From positions 1-64,000 of the forward strand of contig JAJZBQ010000008.1 in assembly GCA_021798835.1 (NCBI GenBank): DNA of 64,000 nt, read 5' to 3'. Both the position numbers and the translations under genes were made by a program. Source of the DNA: Pseudomonadota bacterium (lineage in GTDB: Bacteria; Pseudomonadota; Gammaproteobacteria; Burkholderiales; Ferrovaceae). Under the pieces are notes generated by a model. That model made no database searches. It was not told the origin of the DNA and saw only the letters and a list, made by a program, of their open reading frames with translations. This document shows, in pieces, positions 45,035 to 54,714 of the stretch. Position 1 is the first letter of the stretch. The number at the start of each line of letters is the position of its first letter.

Positions 45035-46867
45035 ATGCGAATGTTAACGATTTGGATGGACGTGGGGAGCAGGTTTTTTCGAGGATTCGGGTTATTCCTG
45101 TTTCTTGGCGGAGGGGCGGGATCTGTCCTGGCACTTGCTGCACCCATATCGCCCAAGGTGCTACACGTTGCATTAGGATCGGCGGAGACAGGGTTTGATC
45201 CGGTCATGACTTCGGACTTGAACACGGCTGCAGTGGAACAACAGTTATTCGAATCGTTGTTGACTTATGATTATTTGGCGCGCCCAGTCAAACTGGTTCC
45301 TCGTTTGGCGGCAACGATGCCCGTAGTGAGTAATGGGGGGAGAACTTGGCGCTTTACCTTGAAGCAAGGAGTTTATTTTTCTCCAGATCCGGTATTTCAT
45401 GGACAACGTCGAGAAGCCACCAGCCAGGATGTTGTCTATACCTTGATGCGCTTTATGGACCCCAGGAATCGTTCTCCTTATAAGTTTTTGCTTGACGGGA
45501 GGATTGTGGGTCTGGATGAGCGTGCAGAACTCGCTCGTCATACGGGCCATTTCGATTACGACAGTCCTGTGGCGGGTCTGGAAGTCGTGGATCGGTATAC
45601 GTTGGTTATCCATCTAAAAACTGCTGATTTTAATTTTGGTCATGCCATGGCACAACCCATGATGGGGGTGGTGGCGCGTGAGGTCATCGAGGCTTATGCA
45701 TCCGATACGGCTTCGCATCCGGTGGGTACAGGACCTTACCGGTTAGGGAACTGGGTGCGCGCTGCGCGCATACAACTGTTGCGCAATCCCAATTACCGTG
45801 ACGAGCGTTGGAATTTTTCGCCATCACAGCCTGCCGATCTCTCGTTGGTGCACCAAATGGAAGGCAAGCGAATACCGCAAATCGACGAAATCGATCTCCA
45901 GATTATTGAAGAGCCGCAATCAGCCTGGCTGAGTTTTGCGCGCGGAGAATTGGATATTCTGGGAATACCTGCCCAATTTGCGCCATTGGCATTGGAAGGG
46001 GAACAATTGCGCGCGGATTGGAGAACCCGCGGGATACGCCTCGAACGCAGCGTTGATCCGGCCATTTCCTATTATTTCATCAATCAACAGGATCCTGTTC
46101 TGGGTGGGAATCAGCCAGAGAAAATTGCATTGCGTCGTGCGATTTTTTTGGCCATCAATGACGACGAGATGATTCGCGTGATGGCCAAGGGTCAAGCCAT
46201 TCGCAATGCCTATCCGATTCCCCCGGGTGTTGCTGGTTATGATCCCAAGTATCGCAGCCTATTGGACTATAACCCGGAACTGGCTAATCACTTGCTGGAC
46301 GCGTATGGTTTTCGGCGTGCCCCGGATGGCTACCGTCATCTCCCGGATGGGGGGGATCTGACCGTACACTATACAACGGGGCTATCGTCTGAAGACCGCG
46401 AATTGGACGAAGTCATGAAAAAATCCATGGATCGCATTGGGATTCATTGGATGAGTGATAAGCGGAAGTTTCCTGACATTATCCGCGCCGAACGCCAATG
46501 TTTGATTCAGTTTCGCTTGTCGGGCTGGATTGCTGATTATCCCGATGGGGATAATTTCATGCAGTTATGGTACGGTCCGCATATCCATGAGAATAATGCC
46601 AGTTGTTATCAGGATGTTGAATGGGATCGACTCTACGAACAAAGTTTGACTATGCCCGATTCACCACAGCGAGACATCCTCTATCATCGCCTGGCGCGTC
46701 GTCTGGAACTCCAGGGGGTGACCAAAGTCAGTACCTCGCCGTTGCGTAATGTATTGTCTCAACCCTGGGTCGAAGGTTTTCGGGTACATCCCATCTTGCC
46801 GTCGGTCTGGGAGTATCTGGATTTGACTTCTGCGACGACCGTGGAAACTACTCAGGGGGAACGATGA
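45035..46867 (+). CDS. Oligopeptide ABC transporter substrate-binding protein (YejA-like, SBP family 5)
   Basis: A 610-residue periplasmic binding protein. A signal peptide (FGLFLFLGGGAGSVLALAA, about 18-36) precedes KVLHVALGSAETGFDP, the usual start of family 5 proteins; TWRFTLKQGVYFSPDPVF and SHPVGTGPYRLGNWV are family landmarks. It should bind peptides or similar solutes and deliver them to the permeases next to it. The size resembles YejA-type proteins. Start ATG 45035 has only a weak ribosome site; ATG 45041 or a codon further in is possible. It overlaps the next gene by four bases. Confidence 0.88.
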   Translation: MRMLTIWMDVGSRFFRGFGLFLFLGGGAGSVLALAAPISPKVLHVALGSAETGFDPVMTSDLNTAAVEQQLFESLLTYDYLARPVKLVPRLAATMPVVSNGGRTWRFTLKQGVYFSPDPVFHGQRREATSQDVVYTLMRFMDPRNRSPYKFLLDGRIVGLDERAELARHTGHFDYDSPVAGLEVVDRYTLVIHLKTADFNFGHAMAQPMMGVVAREVIEAYASDTASHPVGTGPYRLGNWVRAARIQLLRNPNYRDERWNFSPSQPADLSLVHQMEGKRIPQIDEIDLQIIEEPQSAWLSFARGELDILGIPAQFAPLALEGEQLRADWRTRGIRLERSVDPAISYYFINQQDPVLGGNQPEKIALRRAIFLAINDDEMIRVMAKGQAIRNAYPIPPGVAGYDPKYRSLLDYNPELANHLLDAYGFRRAPDGYRHLPDGGDLTVHYTTGLSSEDRELDEVMKKSMDRIGIHWMSDKRKFPDIIRAERQCLIQFRLSGWIADYPDGDNFMQLWYGPHIHENNASCYQDVEWDRLYEQSLTMPDSPQRDILYHRLARRLELQGVTKVSTSPLRNVLSQPWVEGFRVHPILPSVWEYLDLTSATTVETTQGER

Positions 46868-47808
46868 ATCTGGGATGGTTCATGATGCGTCGCCTGTTTC
46901 AGGCACTGTTGACTTTGTTGGGTGTGGTGACCTTGGTATTTATACTGTTCAACTGGGTGGGAGGCGATCCTGCCACCGTTTTAGCCGGTAAAATGGCCAG
47001 TGCTGAAGATATTGCCAATGTACGTCATCAACTGGGTTTGGACCGTCCTTGGTGGGAACAGTATGGGTTGTTTTTGGGGCAGGTGGTGCGTGGAGACTAC
47101 GGGACCAGCTGGGCAACCCATGAACAGGTTTCCACTATCTTTTTGACACGTTTGGGACCCTCTTTGACCTTGTTATTACCTTTATTGATGCTTCAGACTC
47201 TTTGTTCGATCGGGATAGCCTTATTGGTGGCAGTTTGGAGAGGGTCATGGTTGGATCAGGGAATTCGTGTGGCGAGTACGGTTGCGATGTCCATTAGTTT
47301 GCTGGTTTATATCATCGTCGGTCAGTATTGGCTGGCATATGTGTGGGGCTGGTTTCCGGTCAAGGGGTGGAGTGATTCTACCTGGGTCAACCTAACCCAG
47401 TACGCCGTGTTGCCGATTCTTTTGGGATTGATGGTGAGTATTGCGCCCTCAGTGCGTTTATATCGTTCATTTCTTCTGGAGGAAATCGATCAGGATTTTG
47501 TTCGTACAGCACGAGCCAAGGGGCTGAGTGAATTTCGTATCCTCTGGGTACATGTGTTGCGAAATGCTGCTATCCCTATTGTCACGGATGTGTTGATGGG
47601 ACTTCCAGGATTACTGACGGGGGCTTTTCTTCTGGAACGTTTTTTTTCCATTCCGGGTATTGGGAGAGAAATCATTATGGCAGTGGAACGCAGTGATTTT
47701 CCGTTAATCAAGGCCACCACCGTATATGTGGCACTGGCTACTCTGATGGCCAATCTTCTTGGGGATCTGCTTTATCGTTGGCTCGATCCCAGAGTCAGAT
47801 TGGAGTAG
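46864..47808 (+). CDS. Oligopeptide ABC transporter permease (YejB/OppB-like)
   Basis: A 314-residue inner-membrane permease with about six helices. The N-terminal MRRLFQALLTLLGVVTLVF is the standard OppB-type opening; FNWVGGDPATVLAGKMAS and the EAA loop DFVRTARAKGLSEFRILWVHV, which docks on the ATPase, are present, as is GAFLLERFFSIPGIGRE. It overlaps the binding-protein gene (ATGA) and is followed by the second permease. Confidence 0.92.
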   Translation: MNLGWFMMRRLFQALLTLLGVVTLVFILFNWVGGDPATVLAGKMASAEDIANVRHQLGLDRPWWEQYGLFLGQVVRGDYGTSWATHEQVSTIFLTRLGPSLTLLLPLLMLQTLCSIGIALLVAVWRGSWLDQGIRVASTVAMSISLLVYIIVGQYWLAYVWGWFPVKGWSDSTWVNLTQYAVLPILLGLMVSIAPSVRLYRSFLLEEIDQDFVRTARAKGLSEFRILWVHVLRNAAIPIVTDVLMGLPGLLTGAFLLERFFSIPGIGREIIMAVERSDFPLIKATTVYVALATLMANLLGDLLYRWLDPRVRLE

Positions 47809-47815
47809 ATGGTCC

Positions 47816-48841
47816 ATGGTACTTCACCATTCCCCTAGTCTCTGGCGTGCTGCTCGGTCTCGTTTATGGGCGGATCGGGTGGGGCGCTATTCTTTGCTGG
47901 TGGTGATATTTTATCTGGCGTTGATGGGGTTGGTTCTGGGGGGGGCATTGGCGCGTAACTGGAATGAACCCCAAGCGTTGAATTATGCGCCGCCGCGTTG
48001 GTTTGAAAGTGATGCCAATCGAGTGGTTCCCCCCCCTCAGTCACTATCGGTGACCGACATCTCTGTTCCACTGTACGGGTGGCGTGATCCCCTTGAGCCT
48101 AACTGGAGTCACTGGGCGCAGGAAGTTCGTCTACACCCTCGCCAGGCACCGATATTGGCTACAACGCGATTATTGGGAGCCGATAAATGGGGGCGCGATG
48201 TATTGGACAAGGTCTTGCAAGGAACCGCAACATCAGTCTGGGTCGGTCTGATAGCCGCTGCGGTGGCTACCCTGATCGGAACATTGTTGGGGGCCGTGGC
48301 AGGATATCTGGGGCGCTGGACTGATGACCTTCTCAATGGTCTCTATGGAATTCTAACGGCGATTCCGTATTTATTGCTGGTATTTGCGGTGGCTGCCGTA
48401 TTTCAGAAAAAAGGCTTGGTTCCTTTGATTTTGATTCTGGGTTTGACTGGATGGACTGGGGTCTATCGCCTGATTCGGGCAGAATATCTGAAACATCGGG
48501 AGCGGGAATATGTGCTGGCTGCAGGAGCATTGGGAGCATCTCATATACGGCGCATGGGAATTCATATCCTGCCCAATGTGAGTCATGTGATCCTGGTACA
48601 GTTTTCACAAAATCTGGTGGGATTCATCAAGTCAGAAGTCATTCTGAGTTTTCTGGGATTCGGAGTTCCAGTGAGTGCTGTGTCCTGGGGTAGCATGTTG
48701 AATGAGGCTCAAAATGAGTTGATTTTGGGAAAGTGGTGGCAATTGGTTGTGACTACACTGGCCATGGCGATTTTTGTAACGGCCCTGAGTTTGCTGACCG
48801 ATGCGTTGCGTGATGCCCTGGATCCGAGGTTGTCAGCATGA
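47816..48841 (+). CDS. Oligopeptide ABC transporter permease (YejE/OppC-like)
   Basis: A 341-residue permease. After the first helix (SLLVVIFYLALMGLVLGGAL) a periplasmic stretch of about 75 residues carries VPLYGWRDPLEPNW and LLGADKWGRDVLDKVLQG, the OppC/DppC signature; the EAA loop is REYVLAAGALGASHIRRMGI. FIKSEVILSFLGFGVP and the C-terminal DALRDALDPRL are conserved. ATG 47816 is preferred with GGAG nine bases before it. The last four bases overlap the ATPase start (ATGA). Confidence 0.9.
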   Translation: MVLHHSPSLWRAARSRLWADRVGRYSLLVVIFYLALMGLVLGGALARNWNEPQALNYAPPRWFESDANRVVPPPQSLSVTDISVPLYGWRDPLEPNWSHWAQEVRLHPRQAPILATTRLLGADKWGRDVLDKVLQGTATSVWVGLIAAAVATLIGTLLGAVAGYLGRWTDDLLNGLYGILTAIPYLLLVFAVAAVFQKKGLVPLILILGLTGWTGVYRLIRAEYLKHREREYVLAAGALGASHIRRMGIHILPNVSHVILVQFSQNLVGFIKSEVILSFLGFGVPVSAVSWGSMLNEAQNELILGKWWQLVVTTLAMAIFVTALSLLTDALRDALDPRLSA

Positions 48842-50499
48842 CAGGCCGTCCCTTACTAGAGGTGATTGATCTTTCCATTTCATTCGGACGCGGGAGACAG
48901 TCGCAACAGCGTGCCGTGGATCGAGTAGGGTTTGCCGTCTATCCGGGGGCCATGACCGCTCTGGTGGGTGAATCCGGGAGCGGAAAGTCGGTGACCGCTT
49001 TGTCATTGCTGGGGTTGTTGTCTCCAACTCACGCCCATATTGAACCGGATAGCCGATTGTTGTGGCAAGGGTGTAATCTTCTGGAATATTCGGTACGTCA
49101 ATGGCGTAGCCTGAGAGGGCGTTCAATAGCCATGATTTTTCAGGATCCGTTGAGTTCCCTGAATCCGGTGCTTTCCATCGGATACCAACTGGAAGAGGTG
49201 ATTCGCGTTCATGGCAAGATTCCGCGCGGGGAAAGACGACAACGTGCGCGACAGTTACTGGAACAGGTGGGAATCGATCATCCCGATGAGCGTCTGAATG
49301 CCTACCCTCACGAATTATCTGGTGGACAGCAACAACGCGTGATGATTGCCATGGCTATCAGTTCGGGGCCTCAATTATTGATAGCGGATGAACCGACGAC
49401 GGCGCTGGATGTGACGGTGCAGCGTCAGATCATGTTATTGCTGAAACACTTGCAGAGCCAGCTGGGCTTGGCCATCCTGTTTATCACCCATGATCTGGCA
49501 CTGGTGGGTGAATTTGCGGATGAGGTGGTGGTATTGCGTCGGGGACGGGTTATTGAACAGGGAAGGGTGAAGAAAATGTTGCAGGCTCCTGAGCAAGACT
49601 ATACCCGTGCCTTGTTGGCTTGTCGGTCAGGCCTTTCCAGTGGGGTACTGCGATTGCCGGTGATCGACGAAGAAGGACGGTTGCAGGCAGCAGCGCAGCA
49701 GGGGATCGCGCGTCAAGAAAGAATCCAAGGCAGTCCGGTATTGGAAGTTAAAGATATCACTCATGCCTATGTGCGTCGTATATCGGGATGGCGCAAGATG
49801 CGACAGGTGGCCCTGGAACCTGTCAGTTTTACCCTGATGGCGGGAAAAACCCTGGGAGTAGTGGGGGAATCTGGATCAGGTAAGTCCACGCTGGCACGGA
49901 TCGTGGCTGGGATTCAGATTCCTGATGGGGGGACACTGCGTTATCTGGTTCCTCTTGATCCTGTCCGGCACCATCCGGTGCAGATGGTCTTTCAAAATCC
50001 ATTTGCATCCTTGAATCCTCGCTTTACCGTTGCCCAGATTCTTCTGGAACCCCTGCAATTGCATCATGTGGGTTCTTCAAAGTCGGAACGTCTGGAGATC
50101 GTGCAGCATTGGCTGGTGCGCGTTGGATTGCCGAAAGACAGCATAGAGCGTTATCCCCACGAATTTTCCGGGGGGCAACGTCAACGTATTGCCATTGCGC
50201 GCGCGTTGACCCTCAGCCCATCGCTATTAATCTGTGATGAATCGGTAGCCGCTCTGGATGTGTCTGTTCAAGCCCAGATCCTGAATTTGCTACGAGACTT
50301 GCAGGACGAACTGGGTATGAGTTATTTGTTTATTTCGCATGATTTGTCAGTGGTTCGCTTCATGGCCGATGATATTTTGGTATTACAGTCCGGAAAAGTC
50401 CGTGAACAGGGTTCGGTCGAGCAGGTGATGACGAGTCCACAGCACGTTTATACTCGGCAATTGCTGGCTTCCTTGCCCAAAACGTCGGTAACTCATTGA
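48838..50499 (+). CDS. Oligopeptide ABC transporter, double ATPase (YejF-like)
   Basis: A 553-residue protein carrying two complete ABC ATPase domains. The first has Walker A GESGSGKSVTALSLL (about 43-57), signature LSGGQQQRVMIAMA and Walker B LLIADEPTTALD; the second has GESGSGKSTLARIV (about 342-355), FSGGQRQRIAIARAL and LLICDESVAALDVS. In the second Walker B the residue after Asp-Glu is Ser in place of Pro. Fused DppD-DppF type ATPases are typical of YejF. It ends one base before the mltD stop on the other strand. Confidence 0.94.
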   Translation: MTGRPLLEVIDLSISFGRGRQSQQRAVDRVGFAVYPGAMTALVGESGSGKSVTALSLLGLLSPTHAHIEPDSRLLWQGCNLLEYSVRQWRSLRGRSIAMIFQDPLSSLNPVLSIGYQLEEVIRVHGKIPRGERRQRARQLLEQVGIDHPDERLNAYPHELSGGQQQRVMIAMAISSGPQLLIADEPTTALDVTVQRQIMLLLKHLQSQLGLAILFITHDLALVGEFADEVVVLRRGRVIEQGRVKKMLQAPEQDYTRALLACRSGLSSGVLRLPVIDEEGRLQAAAQQGIARQERIQGSPVLEVKDITHAYVRRISGWRKMRQVALEPVSFTLMAGKTLGVVGESGSGKSTLARIVAGIQIPDGGTLRYLVPLDPVRHHPVQMVFQNPFASLNPRFTVAQILLEPLQLHHVGSSKSERLEIVQHWLVRVGLPKDSIERYPHEFSGGQRQRIAIARALTLSPSLLICDESVAALDVSVQAQILNLLRDLQDELGMSYLFISHDLSVVRFMADDILVLQSGKVREQGSVEQVMTSPQHVYTRQLLASLPKTSVTH

Positions 50500-51924
50500 T
50501 CACTGGACAGATTTTGAGCGAGTGATCTTATGGTGTGACTTAGAGGGATGAGTCTGTGTGGTGCCATTGGATGCGGAGTGCCGAGAGGTCGTTTTGACGT
50601 GTGAAGAATGAGGATGGTGGTGTCCATGCTGCGTGTGAAGTACGGATGCCTTTACCGGTGCTGCCACGTCAGATTCGGGTTTACCGTTGAGTGGTACAGA
50701 GGTTGATGGAGTTGGAGTGTTCCCGGTTTCGCGTGTGGCAGGGACCAGAATCATGCCTCCCCCTGCAATCTTTCTGGTTTCCGGTATCCCGTTTACCTTT
50801 TTGAGGTGTTCTTCAGTCATCCCATATTGATGAGCAATCCGACTGAACGAATCCCCCCGTTTCAGTTGCCGTGCCTCCCAGGAAACCAGTTGCGCTTGGG
50901 GATCGTTGAGATGGTCTGAAAATGACTGTGCAACTGCCACCGGGACCAGAATGGTTTGTTCCTGATGCTCAACGAAGGGGATCAAAGGGCGGTTGAATCC
51001 GGGGTTGAGCATGAGAAACTCGGATTCGCTCAGTTGGCAGAAGTCGGCTGCTACCCGGGTATCCAGTGTTTTATGCGTGGTAATGGCGACGAAATAGGGT
51101 TCGTCAGGGATCGGGGGCAAGATCAACCCATAGTGTTCTGGAGCCAGGACGATGGCTTTGGCAGCCATTAAACGAGGGACATAGTTTCTGGTTTCTTCAG
51201 GCAAGTCAAGGTGTTCCAGGTCGGTGGGTTGCCCATGGGCGCGGTTGTAAGCCAACGCGCGTCGGACTTTTCCCTCTCCGGCATTATAACTGGCAAGCGC
51301 CAGATTCCAGTCTTGGAACTCATCGTGTAACTGCTGTAGGTAATCAAGAGCACTGTTGGTGGTGGAAACGATGTCCTTTCGACCGTCATACCACCAGTTC
51401 TGGTGCAATCCGAATATTTTTGCAGTGGATGGAATGAATTGCCACATGCCTGACGCTTGGCTGCGCGAGATGGCGTGGGGGTTGAAGGCACTTTCTACAA
51501 AGGGGAGCAAAGCAATCTCGGTGGGCATGCCGCGGCGTTGCACTTCATGAACGATGAAATACAGATACGGGCGGCTACGGTTGAGGGTTCGTTCCACATA
51601 GTCCGGACGGTTGGCTAGCCAATCGATGTGGTGAGCGACCAGGAGATTGGTGGTACTCAGGGGAGGAAGGGAAAAACCACTGCGCAGGCGATCCCATAGA
51701 TCATCAGGGGCGACCTGGTCGAGGCTCTCCGTGGGGTCCTCTTGAATCAGTTCTTGATCGGTTATCCCCTCATCTGGAAGCAGCGTTTGTGGAATCGTAG
51801 GATTCTCCTGAGCAGGGCGGGACTCGGCCAGAGATTGTGGCATCGTTGCAGGCGGAGTGGTATCGCTGGCTTGTGCGCAGGTAACCAGAAAATGGGCGAG
51901 TAGAACAATACCTAAGCGCCGCAT
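50500..51924 (-). CDS. mltD: Membrane-bound lytic murein transglycosylase D
   Basis: A 474-residue exported enzyme cleaving peptidoglycan glycan strands. The signal peptide is MRRLGIVLLAHFLVTCAQA; an SPase I site AQA/SD fits better than a lipobox. The SLT domain has the catalytic Glu in LLPFVESAFNPHA and ASGMWQFIPSTAKIFGL. One LysM domain (KRGDSFSRIAHQYGMTEEHL) follows. The last 60 residues are rich in His, Ser, Thr and Lys, with no fold I recognise. ATG 51924 shares one base with the gloB stop; ATG 51942 is the alternative. Confidence 0.9.
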   Translation of the reverse strand: MRRLGIVLLAHFLVTCAQASDTTPPATMPQSLAESRPAQENPTIPQTLLPDEGITDQELIQEDPTESLDQVAPDDLWDRLRSGFSLPPLSTTNLLVAHHIDWLANRPDYVERTLNRSRPYLYFIVHEVQRRGMPTEIALLPFVESAFNPHAISRSQASGMWQFIPSTAKIFGLHQNWWYDGRKDIVSTTNSALDYLQQLHDEFQDWNLALASYNAGEGKVRRALAYNRAHGQPTDLEHLDLPEETRNYVPRLMAAKAIVLAPEHYGLILPPIPDEPYFVAITTHKTLDTRVAADFCQLSESEFLMLNPGFNRPLIPFVEHQEQTILVPVAVAQSFSDHLNDPQAQLVSWEARQLKRGDSFSRIAHQYGMTEEHLKKVNGIPETRKIAGGGMILVPATRETGNTPTPSTSVPLNGKPESDVAAPVKASVLHTQHGHHHPHSSHVKTTSRHSASNGTTQTHPSKSHHKITRSKSVQ

Positions 51925-52700
51925 CAGCACAAGTTTTTCCATTGGCGCAGCACAGAAAACCGTTGCGCAGGGTCAGTGCTAAGAGGGTGACCGATCCATT
52001 CTTCGAGATGATGCAGGATGGTAGGTTCGTGCAATCGCAAAAAGGGGTTGGTTTGTCGTTCCCATGCCAGTAAAGATGGAAGGGTGATCTGATGTTGGGA
52101 GCGTGCTGCGCGTACCTGTTGTAGTCGTTGCTGGAGGTCCGGGTTATCCGGTTCAACCCGGATGGCAAAAGTCAAATTGCTTTCCGTATATTCATGAGCA
52201 CAGTAGATGCGTGTGGAGGCAGGTAACTGATTCAATTTGTCGAGTGAATGCCACATTTGCTCGGCCGTTCCTTCAAATACACGCCCACACCCCCCAGCGA
52301 ACAGAGTATCCCCACAAAAAAGGCACTGATCCCCAAAATATGCGACATGACCTAGGGTGTGGCCGGGAACTTCGATGACCGTGACGGTCAAATCCAAGGG
52401 AGCGAGAAGCAAAGTGTCCCCCTCCTGAACCGCACGCGTCAACGGGGGGAGGGGATCCTTGGGCGAGCCGATCACAGTCAGGGATGGGTAGTGCTGACGC
52501 AAGGTTGCAACTCCGCCACAATGATCGGCGTGGTGGTGGGTCAACAAAATGCCTGCCAGGGTTAGTTGGTGGTGGTTCAGGTAGTGGAGTACCGGTAGGG
52601 CTTCTCCAGGGTCAACGGCCCAGGCATGCTGAGTATCATGAATCAACCAGATATAGTTGTCGTTGAAAGCCGGGATGGGAGTGATCGAATAGGTTGCCAT
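51924..52700 (-). CDS. gloB: Hydroxyacylglutathione hydrolase (glyoxalase II)
   Basis: A 258-residue metallo-beta-lactamase-fold enzyme. The binuclear metal motif THHHADHCGG (about 54-63) is complete; VPGHTLGHVAYF and FCGDTLFAGGCGRVFEGT supply further ligands; YCAHEYTESNLTFA is the glyoxalase II C-terminal landmark. It hydrolyses S-lactoylglutathione to lactate and glutathione in methylglyoxal removal, and related enzymes handle S-formylglutathione. It is divergent from the methyltransferase gene and coupled to mltD by a TGATG overlap. Confidence 0.95.
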   Translation of the reverse strand: MATYSITPIPAFNDNYIWLIHDTQHAWAVDPGEALPVLHYLNHHQLTLAGILLTHHHADHCGGVATLRQHYPSLTVIGSPKDPLPPLTRAVQEGDTLLLAPLDLTVTVIEVPGHTLGHVAYFGDQCLFCGDTLFAGGCGRVFEGTAEQMWHSLDKLNQLPASTRIYCAHEYTESNLTFAIRVEPDNPDLQQRLQQVRAARSQHQITLPSLLAWERQTNPFLRLHEPTILHHLEEWIGHPLSTDPAQRFSVLRQWKNLC

Positions 52701-52734
52701 TTGCCACAGAACCTTAAAATTGGTCTACAATTTT
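52701..52734 (+). promoter_or_regulatory. Divergent gloB / methyltransferase promoter with palindrome
   Basis: AAAATTG (52716-52722) and CAATTTT (52728-52734) form a perfect 7-base inverted repeat with a 5-base centre in the 37-base divergent gap. On the plus strand TTGCCA (52701-52706) and TACAAT (52726-52731) could be -35 and -10 with a 19-base spacer; the -10 lies in the palindrome and six bases before the ATG at 52738. Confidence 0.5.
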
Positions 52735-52737
52735 GTC

Positions 52738-53532
52738 ATGGAAACAAGAAACCTGCATGAATGGTTGGCATCTCCCCTCGGCGAATATCTCCTCGACGCC
52801 GAGAGGGGCTTGGTGGATGAGGCGGTCGCTAACATCTTTGGTTTCAATGCGGTTCAGATCGGTTGGCCTCATCTGGATGGGTTGCACAGCAATCGTATTC
52901 CGTTTCGTTTTACGCTTGGCAAGGATCGCGGGTCGTTGCGTGCGGATCCTTGTGCCTTGCCGTTGGCTACGCAGAGTATGGATTTGGTTGTTCTGCCCCA
53001 TGCGCTGGAATTTGCGGAACACCCGCATGCGTTATTGCGTGAGGTTGATCGGGTCATGCGCCCAGAGGGACGATTGGTTATCCTCGGCTTTAATCCTCGC
53101 AGTCTTTGGGGGATGCGTCAGTTGTTTTCGCTGGATCGGCGTTCCCCACCGTGGTCAGGACATTTTTTGAGTCTTTCACGTATCAAGGACTGGTTGACGT
53201 TGTTGGGTTTTGAAATGAATTCTGGACGCTTCGCCGCCTACGCTCCTCCATTACAAAGTCAGCGTTGGTTACGCCGGTTCCATTTCATGGAACTTGCGGG
53301 AGATCGTTGGTGGGGTGTGGGAGGAGGAATTTACCTGTTACAAGCCATTAAGCGGGTTCATGGTGTGCGTTTACTGACTCCGCGCTGGCAACCTCAGGCT
53401 GTGGTTGAACCAGCATTGGCAGCGGCGGTGCGTGCTTCGGCACGTACGTCTGTGCGTGAAGATAGCGGGAATGGTAACGTGGTTCCACTTTTGCCGCGCT
53501 CTGACAAATTGCCCCCTGGATCCCCCGTATGA
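52738..53532 (+). CDS. SAM-dependent methyltransferase-like protein (Methyltransf_11 group)
   Basis: A 264-residue protein related to class I methyltransferases found beside rnhA in betaproteobacteria. The central region [20 protein letters not shown] through [20 protein letters not shown] matches motifs II-III of the family. The usual glycine-rich SAM-binding motif I (E/DxGxGxG) is not visible in the first 60 residues, where [16 protein letters not shown] stands in its place, so SAM binding may be altered. The target is unknown. ATG 52738 has no Shine-Dalgarno. It overlaps rnhA by four bases. Confidence 0.75.
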   Translation: METRNLHEWLASPLGEYLLDAERGLVDEAVANIFGFNAVQIGWPHLDGLHSNRIPFRFTLGKDRGSLRADPCALPLATQSMDLVVLPHALEFAEHPHALLREVDRVMRPEGRLVILGFNPRSLWGMRQLFSLDRRSPPWSGHFLSLSRIKDWLTLLGFEMNSGRFAAYAPPLQSQRWLRRFHFMELAGDRWWGVGGGIYLLQAIKRVHGVRLLTPRWQPQAVVEPALAAAVRASARTSVREDSGNGNVVPLLPRSDKLPPGSPV

Positions 53533-53969
53533 GCGTTGTGGTGGAGATTTATACCGACGGGGCCTGTTCTGGAAACCCAGGGCCTGGAGGGTGGGGAGTC
53601 TGGTTAAAATCGGGTGGGGCCGTGCGTGAGTTGTGTGGTGGGGAACCCAGCACGACCAATAATCGAATGGAATTGAAGGCCGTCATTGAAGCATTGCGGG
53701 CGCTGAAACAGGCTTGTCAGGTGGAACTCTACACTGACTCCCAGTATGTCCAGAAAGGGATTCAGGAATGGATTCACGGGTGGTTGCGTAACGGCTGGAA
53801 GACTGCTGCGCGGCAGACAGTCAAAAATGTTGATTTGTGGCAATCGCTGTTGACTGAAACCCAGCGTCATCATATCAATTGGCATTGGGTTCGAGGTCAT
53901 AACGGTAATGATGGTAATGAGCGGGCTGACCGCTTGGCTCGCGAGGGGCTGAAGCAGGCTTTGGCATGA
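53529..53969 (+). CDS. rnhA: Ribonuclease HI
   Basis: A 146-residue RNase HI that cuts RNA in RNA-DNA hybrids. All four metal-binding acids stand at the standard positions: Asp10 ([11 protein letters not shown]), Glu48 (TTNNRMELK), Asp70 (LYTDSQYV) and Asp134 (NERADRLA), with the HNGNDGNE loop holding the catalytic His. It overlaps the methyltransferase stop and the dnaQ start by four bases each; rnhA-dnaQ is a widespread pair. Confidence 0.97.
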   Translation: MSVVVEIYTDGACSGNPGPGGWGVWLKSGGAVRELCGGEPSTTNNRMELKAVIEALRALKQACQVELYTDSQYVQKGIQEWIHGWLRNGWKTAARQTVKNVDLWQSLLTETQRHHINWHWVRGHNGNDGNERADRLAREGLKQALA

Positions 53970-54703
53970 GTCGCTGGATCGTACTCGATACCGAAACCAC
54001 AGGGCTTGACCCACGTCAGGGACACCGTGTCGTCGAGATTGGGTTGGTGGAGATGGTGAATCGCCGACGGGCCAGAACCTGGCACCATTATCTGAATCCG
54101 AAACGAGACAGTGATCCCGGTGCATTGGAAAAGCATGGCTTGACGACGGCTTTTCTCAGTGACAAGCCAGAATTTGAGGATCTGGTTGATTCAATGATGA
54201 CGTTTCTGACGGAGCCGGGGCTCGATCAACTGATTATCCACAATGCTCCGTTTGACTTGGCTTTTCTGGACCACGAACTGGCTTGTCTGGGACGTAAACC
54301 GTTGCTGGATCATTTTTCGGAAGGGGTCCTGATTGATACGTTGATGTTGGCACGTGAACGTTTTCCTGGAAAACGTAACTCCTTGGATGCCTTGTGTGAG
54401 AGACTCTTCGTTGATAATCGCGAGCGCACACTCCACGGGGCACTGCTGGATGCCCAGTTATTGTCTGAGGTCTATCTTGCCCTGACGCGTGGGCAGGAAG
54501 AATTGGATATGTTTGCAGGTGCAGCGGTGTCGTCATCTTCTGGCTTGATCGGTTCCCCTGTCCTGATGCGCCACCAGGATCGGCTATTGCGTGTTGTGTC
54601 GCCCAGTCCCGAAGAACAGCGTCGCCATGAAGAACAATTGGCTGACATTGATAAAATCAGTGGGGGAAAGACGCTCTGGCGTGTTGCCTTGGCAAGAGGC
54701 TGA
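53966..54703 (+). CDS. dnaQ: DNA polymerase III epsilon subunit (3'-5' proofreading exonuclease)
   Basis: A 245-residue DEDDh exonuclease. ExoI is [12 protein letters not shown] (Asp8, Glu10), Exo[16 protein letters not shown], Exo[20 protein letters not shown] with the catalytic His and Asp. The last 60 residues include the region that binds the polymerase alpha subunit. It proofreads chromosomal replication. ATG 53966 overlaps rnhA (ATGA); the YgjP-like gene follows after 11 bases. Confidence 0.96.
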   Translation: MSRWIVLDTETTGLDPRQGHRVVEIGLVEMVNRRRARTWHHYLNPKRDSDPGALEKHGLTTAFLSDKPEFEDLVDSMMTFLTEPGLDQLIIHNAPFDLAFLDHELACLGRKPLLDHFSEGVLIDTLMLARERFPGKRNSLDALCERLFVDNRERTLHGALLDAQLLSEVYLALTRGQEELDMFAGAAVSSSSGLIGSPVLMRHQDRLLRVVSPSPEEQRRHEEQLADIDKISGGKTLWRVALARG

Positions 54704-54714
54704 AGGCGACCCCT

